Position numbers and translations under genes: made by a program. 5,327 nucleotides of DNA from assembly GCA_022758945.1 (NCBI GenBank), contig JAEMQE010000250.1, forward strand, positions 1-5,327, given 5' to 3'. Source of the stretch: Lentimicrobium sp. (GTDB lineage Bacteria > Bacteroidota > Bacteroidia > Flavobacteriales > Flavobacteriaceae). Under the pieces are notes generated by a model that saw only the letters and a program-made list of their open reading frames with translations, had not been told where the DNA came from and did not search any database. Shown piece by piece: positions 1-5,327 of the stretch (positions within the stretch are counted from its first letter, which is position 1; each line of letters begins with the position of its first letter).

Positions 1-1247
1 ATAAACTCTTTAAATTTTTTAAAATCCTCGGACCTGGACTCGTGACAGGAGCAAGTGATGATGACCCTTCTGGTATCGCAACCTATTCGCAGGCAGGTGC
101 CGCTTATGGACTTTCGACACTTTGGACTGTGATAATTACATTGCCACTAATGGCTGCCATTCAGGAAATGTGTGCCAGAATTGGCATGGTCACTTCGAAA
201 GGTTTGACGGGATCACTTAAAGACCATTATCCAAGGCCTGTTTTATATCTAATGCTTTTGTTCAGTTTCCCTGCGATTGTAATGAATATCGGCGCCGATA
301 TTGCAGGAATGGGCGCGGTGGGAAATCTACTGTTTCCTTCCATTCATGCCTCTTATTTTAGCGTGGTTTTTACGATTATACTTTTAGGACTGATTATTTA
401 TTTGCCCTATCAAAAAATTGCGTCAACGCTAAAATACCTTTGTGTCGTCATGTTGGTTTATTTTATTGTGCCTTTTTTATATAAACAAGATTTTGCGCAA
501 ATATTTAAAGACACATTCATACCCACTCTAAAATTCGACAAAAATTTTATGGGTATCCTCGTTGGTATCCTTGGAACTACCATTTCTCCTTACCTCTTTT
601 TTTGGCAAGCCTCGGTAGAAGTGGAAGAAATGAATAAAAATAAAAAACATTTGATAGTGAACAAGAAGATAATTCATGATATGAGACAAGATGTTGATTT
701 TGGAATGTTGCTTTCAAATCTAGTGATGTTCTTTATCATTCTAACAACAGGAACGGTTTTGTTTAATGGAGGCATTCACAAGATTGACACCGTGGAACAA
801 GCGGCTATGGCACTGAAACCCCTGGCCGGAAATTTGGCATATTTGCTTTTTGCAATTGGTGTAATTGGTACCGGATTTTTGGCTATTCCTGTTTTGAGTG
901 GTTCGCTTTCTTATATTGTAACTGAAACTTTTGGTTGGAAACAAGGGCTTAATAAAAAATTCCATGAGGCAAAAGCATTTTATGTTGTTATTGGAATCTC
1001 ATTGATATTAGGTTTGTCATTGAATTATATTGGTATTTCGCCAATCAAGGCTTTGATTTATACAGCCATTCTTTACGGATTAACAGCGCCGATTTTAATT
1101 GCTATAATTCTTCATATTTCCAATAACAAAAAGGTAATGGGGAAATATACAAATGGCAAGATATCCAATATTTTGGGGTTCGCAACATTGCTGATTATGA
1201 CGGCTGCTGCTGTGGCTTTAATTTATTTGCAACTGGCAAGTGATTAG
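1..1247 (+). CDS. Nramp-family divalent metal transporter (5'-truncated)
   Basis: This is an inner-membrane, probably proton-coupled, metal-ion importer of the Nramp (SLC11-like) family. The frame is open from position 3, so the gene begins upstream of the window. The GTG at 42 is an internal valine: the residues before it (ILGPGL) belong to the conserved family N-terminus. About 414 residues are visible and probably few are missing. Numbering from position 3, the helix-1 metal-site motif is DDDPSG (residues 19-24), where classical Nramps have DPGN. The helix-6 motif is GTTISPYLFFWQ (about 191-202), where classical members have the MPH motif. Many hydrophobic segments follow to the C-terminus, consistent with the usual 11-helix LeuT fold. 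This DDPSG/ISPY variant is, as I recall, a common bacterial subgroup annotated only as Nramp family. The ion carried is uncertain because the asparagine and methionine ligands are replaced. The next gene lies 117 bases downstream and seems to have its own promoter. Confidence 0.9.
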   Translation, partial: KLFKFFKILGPGLVTGASDDDPSGIATYSQAGAAYGLSTLWTVIITLPLMAAIQEMCARIGMVTSKGLTGSLKDHYPRPVLYLMLLFSFPAIVMNIGADIAGMGAVGNLLFPSIHASYFSVVFTIILLGLIIYLPYQKIASTLKYLCVVMLVYFIVPFLYKQDFAQIFKDTFIPTLKFDKNFMGILVGILGTTISPYLFFWQASVEVEEMNKNKKHLIVNKKIIHDMRQDVDFGMLLSNLVMFFIILTTGTVLFNGGIHKIDTVEQAAMALKPLAGNLAYLLFAIGVIGTGFLAIPVLSGSLSYIVTETFGWKQGLNKKFHEAKAFYVVIGISLILGLSLNYIGISPIKALIYTAILYGLTAPILIAIILHISNNKKVMGKYTNGKISNILGFATLLIMTAAAVALIYLQLASD

Positions 1248-1308
1248 GATTCTCTCACAATATACAAGGAACTTTTTCAATAATAAATGATACTATTTTA
1301 AAGTTCAT

Positions 1309-1316
1309 TACTTTTG
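1309..1316 (+). promoter_or_regulatory. Candidate Bacteroidota -7 element upstream of the Smr gene
   Basis: TACTTTTG matches the Bacteroidota -7 consensus TAnnTTTG exactly. It lies 48 bases before the ATG at 1365, giving a leader of roughly 40 bases. No TTG-type -33 element is found 17-23 bases upstream, so this rests on the -7 box alone. In AT-rich DNA such an octamer can arise by chance. Confidence 0.4.
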
Positions 1317-1364
1317 AAGTCTGGCATGAAATACTAAATAATAATCAAGAAAAAGAAGATAAAA

Positions 1365-1916
1365 ATGTTCAACAAAGGAGACAAGGTTTCGGTTCTGGAT
1401 GAAGATGTAAATGGAGTAGTGCTGTCAGTGAAAGACAAGGAAGTGACTATCGAAACGGAGGATGGTTTTACGATGACATATTTTGTCAACGAATTACTTA
1501 AAATAAACGATTCCAGTAACTTAATGGATTCTATTAAAAGAATGAATGTAGGAGAGGTTGCCACGGAAAAAGAAATTCCAAAACCAAGAAGTTTTGTCAA
1601 AGAAAAGAAAGATAAGCGTGAAATTCCGGTACCGGAATTCGATTTGCATATTGAAAAACTAGTTCCTAATAAACGAGGAATGTCTAATTATGATATACTG
1701 ACTTTACAAGCCGAAACGGCAAAACGACACATTGAATTTGCCATAAAAAATCGCATTCCGAAGATTGTTTTTATCCACGGAGTTGGAGAAGGAATACTAA
1801 AATCGGAACTTGATTTTTTATTGGGACGTTATGATAATATCGCTTTTCAGGACGGCAATTATCAAAAATACGGACAAGGCGCGACGGAAGTTTTTATTAA
1901 ACAGAGCAGTAAATAA
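1365..1916 (+). CDS. Smr-domain protein with N-terminal SH3/KOW-like segment
   Basis: This is a 183-residue cytoplasmic protein of the Smr/MutS2-C-terminal family. Residues 1-46 (starting MFNKGDKVSVLDEDVNG) look like a small beta-barrel of the KOW/SH3/Tudor type. Residues 47-90 form a charged, lysine-rich linker. Residues 91-181 are the Smr domain, with FDLHIEKL (92-99) for the LDLH motif, IHGVGEG (137-143) for the HGxGxG motif, and the closing GATEVFI (172-178). Smr domains bind nucleic acid and many have nicking or endoribonuclease activity; MutS2 and rescue factors use them on branched DNA or stalled ribosomes. There is no MutS ATPase here, so 'mismatch repair protein' would be an over-annotation. 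The start is well fixed: ATG 1365 is the first in-frame start after an in-frame stop at 1335-1337. No clear Shine-Dalgarno is present, only an A-rich leader. The substrate is unknown. Confidence 0.88.
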   Translation: MFNKGDKVSVLDEDVNGVVLSVKDKEVTIETEDGFTMTYFVNELLKINDSSNLMDSIKRMNVGEVATEKEIPKPRSFVKEKKDKREIPVPEFDLHIEKLVPNKRGMSNYDILTLQAETAKRHIEFAIKNRIPKIVFIHGVGEGILKSELDFLLGRYDNIAFQDGNYQKYGQGATEVFIKQSSK

Positions 1917-1923
1917 GACTTAA

Positions 1924-2889
1924 TTAGTTGGTCAGTAAATCGCCATAAGTGTAAACATCTCCCAATTTGAAACTGCTGTTTCCTTTCATTAAGGTTGCGT
2001 TTTTGATAACAATGGTGTGTTTATAAGCAGTGGTTCCGCTTTTTATTGTGGTGACTTCAATAATGCCGCTAACTCCGGAAACACCATTTACGGCATTCCA
2101 TTCTTCGCTAATTGACGGAAGAACCGGAACAGTTGTGGTGCAGAAATAATCGGGAGTAAGCACTCCATTGGAGTACAAGCGATACGTAAGTTTGTTTTTA
2201 ACGGAGCCAATCAGGCCGGTTCTCGGTGTGTTTAAAGGTGTTTCAGTATTGACAATCAAAGCAGGATCGATATTGTCAATGGTTAATGCTTCGCTACTGG
2301 TGTAATTGTAAATCTGTTTTGAAGAAGAACACTGCTCCACCACTTTGTCAAAACCAAAAGGCAAAGGAGTTGCGTCAGTTCTATAATCTCCAAAAGGGAA
2401 TGATTCATAAACTTGAGTTCCACTGGTTTTTGCAAATGTGATATTTTTAAAAGCAATATTATGATTGTAACCTGTAATTCTGGTGCTTCCGGCAATGGAG
2501 CCTGGTTCTGTAATTGTGGTTGTAATTATTTCTATTTTACCAGATGTAGCTGTCCATTGGTCAGTTACTATTGGGGTTGCCGGCGGAATAGTATTGCAAA
2601 TATTATCGGAAGCTACGGTTCCATTATAAAATCGATACACTACTCGATATGTTGAATTATCAATTTCTTTTATTGTTGGAGTTCCAGGAACAGTTGGCTC
2701 ATTTACAAATGTTGTTTTGGGAATTTCGAGCAGTAAAGCCTCCTTTTCTTTCAGTTTATAGATGATGTCATTGGTGGTGCAGCTTTGTGTTGCAACATCT
2801 TCAAAATTTATGGTTTCCAATGTTAAATTACCGTCATCACAAGCGTTAAAAGCAAATGCACAAATCAATATACCCAGAAATCGTTTCAT
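1924..2889 (-). CDS. Putative lipoprotein with two tandem copies of an unnamed domain
   Basis: I do not recognise a named family. The chosen start (2889) gives 321 residues beginning MKRFLGILICAFAFNACDDG: a lysine/arginine start, a hydrophobic core, and lipobox FNAC with the lipidated cysteine at 17. Acidic residues follow directly (CDDGN), which resembles, but does not exactly match, Bacteroidota lipoprotein export signals, so surface exposure is possible. The frame extends to an ATG at 2946, but that would bury the signal peptide and overlap the promoter at 2907-2934. The mature part consists of two related halves, about 29-171 and 180-316. Each has a cysteine pair (37/98 and 187/250), a YRxY motif (85-88 and 236-239), a tryptophan exactly 14 residues after the second cysteine (112 and 264), a Y-N/K-H...KN strand (141-149 and 289-297) and a closing F-x-x-GD (164-168 and 307-311). 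The composition is Thr/Asn/Ile-rich, suggesting beta-sandwich folding with one disulfide per copy. It converges on the Smr gene with a 7-base gap. The function is unknown. Confidence 0.85.
   Translation of the reverse strand: MKRFLGILICAFAFNACDDGNLTLETINFEDVATQSCTTNDIIYKLKEKEALLLEIPKTTFVNEPTVPGTPTIKEIDNSTYRVVYRFYNGTVASDNICNTIPPATPIVTDQWTATSGKIEIITTTITEPGSIAGSTRITGYNHNIAFKNITFAKTSGTQVYESFPFGDYRTDATPLPFGFDKVVEQCSSSKQIYNYTSSEALTIDNIDPALIVNTETPLNTPRTGLIGSVKNKLTYRLYSNGVLTPDYFCTTTVPVLPSISEEWNAVNGVSGVSGIIEVTTIKSGTTAYKHTIVIKNATLMKGNSSFKLGDVYTYGDLLTN
1989..2376 (-). repeat. Protein-level repeat, second copy (C-terminal half of the lipoprotein)
   Basis: This stretch encodes approximately residues 172-300 of the lipoprotein and carries most of the second domain copy: the cysteine pair 187/250, Y236-R237, W264 and the segment YKHTIVIKNATL at 289-300. 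It matches, in order and spacing, the first copy encoded at about 2379-2805. The relationship is visible in the protein and is too diverged to be an obvious DNA repeat. The boundaries are approximate. Confidence 0.6.
2379..2805 (-). repeat. Protein-level repeat, first copy (N-terminal half of the lipoprotein)
   Basis: This stretch encodes about residues 29-171 of the lipoprotein and carries C37, Y85-R86, C98, W112, the segment YNHNIAFKNITF at 141-152 and FPFGDY at 164-169. It aligns with the second half at an offset of roughly 150 residues. The cysteine-to-cysteine spacing is 61 residues here and 63 in the other copy; the cysteine-to-tryptophan spacing is 14 in both. This supports an old tandem domain duplication. 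Confidence 0.6.
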
Positions 2890-2906
2890 TTTTATACTAT
2901 TTCCAA

Positions 2907-2934
2907 CAAAAGTAGAATTTTTAATTTGTTCCAA
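2907..2934 (-). promoter_or_regulatory. Bacteroidota-type promoter for the lipoprotein gene
   Basis: Read on the minus strand, a TTG -33 element (2934-2932) is followed by a 17-base spacer and TACTTTTG (2914-2907), an exact match to TAnnTTTG. Transcription would begin around 2901, leaving a leader of about a dozen bases before the ATG at 2889. Its position inside the possible N-terminal extension to 2946 argues against that longer start. Assigned by consensus match only. Confidence 0.6.
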
Positions 2935-3042
2935 AAGCATTCTCATCTAAAAACATCTAATTTAACACGATTTTTGGATTTTAATTTAGAATATAAATGG
3001 ACCTAAAAAGAAGATCTAAAATTCCAAGCGAACTGAAATCAT

Positions 3043-3050
3043 TATATTTG
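3043..3050 (+). promoter_or_regulatory. Candidate Bacteroidota -7 element upstream of the RarD-like gene
   Basis: TATATTTG matches TAnnTTTG and ends 19 bases before the ATG at 3070, giving a short leader of roughly 14 bases. The -33 region is weak: a TTC rather than TTG lies at 3022-3024, 18 bases upstream. It is divergent from the lipoprotein promoter about 110 bases away. It would also serve the cysteine desulfurase gene downstream. Confidence 0.5.
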
Positions 3051-3069
3051 CACCGATTTAATCCAAAAA

Positions 3070-3978
3070 ATGAAACTCACCAAATATTATTTAGCTGCTT
3101 TTTTCGCCTTTTTCATCTGGGGCTTTTTTAGTTTAGCGCTGAAGCCATTGCACAATTACCCTTCTTTGGATATTTTATTTTACCGTGTGTTTTTTAGTGT
3201 GGTTGCGATGGTGTTGATTAATCTTGTTTTTCGCAGAGATGTTCTCCGAAAAAACTGGAATCATTTCAACCAAATGGCTCCTAAACAAAAGCGAAGTACT
3301 GTTGTGTTAACGATTGGTGGCTCGCTATTTCTGATTTCAAACTGGTTTGTGTTTATTTTTGTAATGAACCATGTTAGCGTGAAAGCCGCTTCATTAGCCT
3401 ATTTGATTTGTCCAATTCTGACAACTATTATTGCTTTTTTTATACTAAAAGAGCGATTGTCCAAAGGGCAGTGGGTTGCCGTAATGATAAGTATTTTAGG
3501 TTGTGTTCTTTTGTCTTTCAATCATTTTCAGGATATATTTTTCAGCTTGGTTGTGGCAGCAACTTATGCTTTCTATTTGGTAAGCCAACGGAAAAACAGC
3601 GAATTGGATAAATTCCTGATTCTAACCATTCAATTGCTGTTTACAGCACTGATTTTGCTTCCTTTTTATCCAAAATACAGTGGAGCAATCCCAACAGAAC
3701 CTTTGTTTTACGGCTGTTTGTTGATTATTGTGGTGTTCTTCACCATCATTCCTTTGTTTTTGAATTTGTATGCTTTAAAGGGCATAAATTCCTCGACAGT
3801 GGGGATTATGATTTATATAAATCCCATAATTAATTTTTTGCTGGCTATTTTCTATTACAACGAGCAGGTTAGTTTGATTCAGTTGTGTTCCTATTTCCTG
3901 ATTTTAGTTTCGATTGTTGTCTTTAATGCAAAGCTGATATTCAAATTAAAAGCGAAAGTGTCAAGGTTTCAAAAGTAA
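3070..3978 (+). CDS. EamA-family (RarD-like) membrane transporter
   Basis: This 302-residue inner-membrane protein belongs to the drug/metabolite transporter superfamily. It has about ten hydrophobic helices, near residues 5-25, 33-53, 76-98, 103-125, 134-150, 157-172, 183-199, 211-232, 240-262 and 270-290, arranged as two EamA halves. RarD-like features include the N-terminal FFIWGFFSLALKPL, the segment starting NWFVFIFVMNHVSVKAASLA (91-110) followed by a YLICP turn, FFILKERLSKGQW (123-135), and the second-half IPLFLNLYALKGI then STVGIMIYINP (242-252). It ends in a short basic cytoplasmic tail. RarD was named from a chloramphenicol-sensitivity phenotype and its substrate is poorly defined, so no substrate is assigned. 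The length is typical of the family. A cysteine desulfurase gene starts 29 bases after the stop on the same strand, suggesting a shared transcript. The subfamily call is less certain than the EamA fold. Confidence 0.87.
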   Translation: MKLTKYYLAAFFAFFIWGFFSLALKPLHNYPSLDILFYRVFFSVVAMVLINLVFRRDVLRKNWNHFNQMAPKQKRSTVVLTIGGSLFLISNWFVFIFVMNHVSVKAASLAYLICPILTTIIAFFILKERLSKGQWVAVMISILGCVLLSFNHFQDIFFSLVVAATYAFYLVSQRKNSELDKFLILTIQLLFTALILLPFYPKYSGAIPTEPLFYGCLLIIVVFFTIIPLFLNLYALKGINSSTVGIMIYINPIINFLLAIFYYNEQVSLIQLCSYFLILVSIVVFNAKLIFKLKAKVSRFQK

Positions 3979-4007
3979 ATGTCATAAATAAAGTTTAAAT
4001 TTATAGA

Positions 4008-5132
4008 ATGAAAAAAGTATATCTTGATAACGCCTCCACCACGCAGCTTCGTCCGGAAGTTGTTCAGGAGATGACAAAAGTCTTATCTGAAGATTATGGA
4101 AATCCATCGTCAACACACAGTTTTGGGCGAAATGCCAAAAGTATTCTGGAACTTTCCAGAAAGGCTGTCGCCAAATGTTTGAATGCTTCTGCTGCAGAAA
4201 TTATCTTTACTTCTTGTGGAACCGAAGCTAATAATTGGATTCTTCGCTCCGCAGTTCAGGATTTAAAAGTTAAAAGAATAATTTTAAGTAAAATAGAGCA
4301 TCACGCTGTTTTACATACAGTTGAACATTTACAAAATGAATTTGGAATCCAAGTAGATTATGTAGCAGTTAAAGCCAATGGCGAAATTGACATCACTGAT
4401 TTAGTCGATTTGCTTTCGCAAGAAATAAAAACCTTGGTGAGTTTGATGCACGTCAATAATGAAATTGGAACTGTATTAGATGTGGAAAAAGTAGGGCGAA
4501 TTTGTGAACAACACAATGCGCTTTTTCATTCTGATATGGTGCAATCTGTCGGCAAGTTAGAAATTGATTTACAGCATTTTCCTATCCATTTTATGGTTGC
4601 AAGTGCACATAAATTTCACGGTCCAAAAGGAATTGGATTTGCTTTTATCAAGAAAAATTCAGGATTGCAACCTTTGTTTTATGGTGGTGAACAAGAAAAA
4701 GGCTTGCGTCCCGGAACCGAAGCGGTGCATCAAATTGCAGGAATGGCGAAAGCTTTGGAACTTTCTTATACTAATTTAGAAGCCGAAAGAAACCACATTT
4801 CCGATTTAAAGAACTATTTGATTGCTCAACTCGAAATTGAATTTCCAGCTTTTGATATCAACGGAACTTTAGATGGAATTTATACAATTTTGAATGTATT
4901 ACTGCCTTTTCCCGAAGCTAAAACAGCGATGATTTTGTTTCATTTAGATATGAAAGGAATTGCTGTTTCTCGTGGCAGCGCTTGTCAATCCGGAAGTATA
5001 AAACCTTCGCATGTTTTGGCCGAAATGCTTTCGGATGAAGATTTGAAAAAACCAAGTTTACGCATTTCTTTCAGTCATTTCAATACCAAAGAAGACATCG
5101 ATTTGTTGATTGAAGGTTTGAAAAGTGTTTAG
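4008..5132 (+). CDS. Cysteine desulfurase, NifS/IscS type
   Basis: This cytoplasmic PLP enzyme (374 residues) removes sulfur from L-cysteine to give alanine and an enzyme persulfide used for Fe-S clusters, thiolated tRNA or other sulfur products. The N-terminal YLDNASTTQLRPEV (5-18) and GNPSSTHSFG (31-40) are class V aminotransferase/NifS signatures. Cofactor-site residues are visible: GTEANN (71-76), the histidine of EHHAV (97-101), HVNNEIG (148-154), D176 and Q179 in HSDMVQSVGK, and the Schiff-base lysine K202 in SAHKFHGPKG. The D-to-K spacing of 26 equals that of E. coli IscS. Catalytic C326 lies in SRGSACQSGS, the group I (IscS/NifS) loop rather than the SufS RxGHHC form. All expected catalytic residues are intact. 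ATG 4008 is the first start after an in-frame stop at 3996. No IscU, IscA or IscR gene is adjacent, so the acceptor cannot be inferred; I give no symbol because iscS, nifS and paralogs are not separable here. Confidence 0.93.
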   Translation: MKKVYLDNASTTQLRPEVVQEMTKVLSEDYGNPSSTHSFGRNAKSILELSRKAVAKCLNASAAEIIFTSCGTEANNWILRSAVQDLKVKRIILSKIEHHAVLHTVEHLQNEFGIQVDYVAVKANGEIDITDLVDLLSQEIKTLVSLMHVNNEIGTVLDVEKVGRICEQHNALFHSDMVQSVGKLEIDLQHFPIHFMVASAHKFHGPKGIGFAFIKKNSGLQPLFYGGEQEKGLRPGTEAVHQIAGMAKALELSYTNLEAERNHISDLKNYLIAQLEIEFPAFDINGTLDGIYTILNVLLPFPEAKTAMILFHLDMKGIAVSRGSACQSGSIKPSHVLAEMLSDEDLKKPSLRISFSHFNTKEDIDLLIEGLKSV

Positions 5133-5155
5133 CTTAGAATTATTGTTGTTGTTTT

Positions 5156-5327
5156 CTAGTTTTTTGCTGCTTTTGCTTTCTCTTTTTCTTGTTTTTTGAA
5201 ATAGCCACGAAGTAGAAAATTATGTTTCATTGCTTCTAAATCTTCGTTCAGTTTTATGCTGGCGGCATTGATATTTGTCATTGTAGAATCTATTTTTTGA
5301 ACTAATCTGGGGTCGTTTGCAAGGTAA
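5156..5327 (-). CDS. C-terminal fragment, probable MlaD/MCE-family protein
   Basis: On the minus strand a frame is open from the right edge to a TAG at 5158-5156, giving the last 56 codons of a gene that starts outside the window. It begins YLANDPRLVQKIDSTM, continues with an amphipathic, coiled-coil-like stretch (INAASIKLNEDLEAMKHN), then FLLRGYFKK and a lysine/alanine-rich tail ending KAKAAKN. A helical tail ending in NFLLRGYFKK resembles, as I recall, the C-termini of Bacteroidota MlaD-like (MCE-domain) substrate-binding proteins of ABC-type lipid transporters. The MCE domain itself is outside the window, so this is tentative. That it is coding is supported by its natural-looking composition and by its fit, in convergent orientation, 23 bases from the desulfurase stop. 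Nothing resembling a strong terminator hairpin is visible between the two stops. Confidence 0.55.
   Translation of the reverse strand, partial: YLANDPRLVQKIDSTMTNINAASIKLNEDLEAMKHNFLLRGYFKKQEKEKAKAAKN

Noticed and set aside
42..44. GTG as the start of the Nramp gene
   Set aside because: Conserved family residues (KILGPGL) are encoded in frame immediately before it, so the real start is upstream of the window.
741..965. 74-codon minus-strand frame opposite the Nramp gene
   Set aside because: It lies wholly antisense to strongly conserved transporter sequence and has no recognisable motif.
1269..1306. Inverted repeat GAACTTT...AAAGTTC downstream of the Nramp gene as a terminator
   Set aside because: The stem is only 7 base pairs with two G-C pairs, the loop is 24 bases, and no T-run follows; too weak to call.
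1334..1600. 88-codon minus-strand frame opposite the start of the Smr gene
   Set aside because: It is antisense to a well-supported gene and its Ser/Thr/Phe-rich composition mirrors the Lys/Glu-rich codons on the other strand.
2413..2655. 80-codon plus-strand frame rich in Cys and Gly inside the lipoprotein gene
   Set aside because: It is antisense to a gene with a clear signal peptide and internal repeats; the Cys/Gly/Asn richness is what antisense of Thr/Asn/Pro codons produces.
2762..2950. 62-codon plus-strand frame covering the lipoprotein signal peptide region
   Set aside because: It is antisense to the lipoprotein start and promoter and shows no family features.
3996..4003. TAAATTTA as a promoter -7 element for the desulfurase gene
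   Set aside because: It misses the final G of TAnnTTTG and ends only 4 bases before the ATG, leaving no room for a leader; co-transcription with the upstream gene is simpler.
4564..4779. 71-codon frame shifted within the cysteine desulfurase gene
   Set aside because: It overlaps the catalytic core in another frame; the desulfurase frame is intact and conserved.
5133..5155. TTG-rich stretch after the desulfurase stop as a repeat or terminator
   Set aside because: It is a short low-complexity run without a paired stem; nothing more can be supported.

Overview
This 5.3 kb window looks like ordinary chromosome from an AT-rich member of the Bacteroidota, most likely a Flavobacterium-type organism. 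Three things point there. Candidate promoters fit the Bacteroidota -7 element TAnnTTTG rather than the sigma70 TATAAT. Clear Shine-Dalgarno sequences are absent. A lipoprotein has acidic residues directly after its lipobox cysteine. I see no mobile element, CRISPR array, RNA gene or phage module.

Layout: (1) positions 1-1247, + strand, hold a 5'-truncated Nramp-family metal transporter with a non-canonical metal-site signature. (2) 1365-1916, + strand, encode a small Smr-domain protein with an N-terminal SH3/KOW-like segment. (3) 1924-2889, - strand, encode a lipoprotein of unknown function made of two diverged copies of one domain; it converges on the Smr gene with only 7 bases between the stops. 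(4) 3070-3978, + strand, encode a ten-helix EamA/RarD-type transporter, divergent from the lipoprotein gene. (5) 4008-5132, + strand, encode a NifS/IscS-type cysteine desulfurase 29 bases after the transporter, probably in the same transcript. (6) 5156-5327, - strand, hold the C-terminal 56 codons of a gene that enters from the right edge, probably an MlaD/MCE-family protein.

The genes do not form an obvious pathway. The transporter and cysteine desulfurase are probably co-transcribed, but nothing in their sequences ties their functions together. The most useful observations are the altered metal-binding motifs of the Nramp protein, the internal duplication of the lipoprotein together with a promoter that fixes its start at 2889, and the truncated gene at the right edge. 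I did not find convincing evidence of a previously undescribed system. No gene-free stretch exceeds 300 bases; the longest is 180 bases (2890-3069) and carries two divergent promoter candidates.
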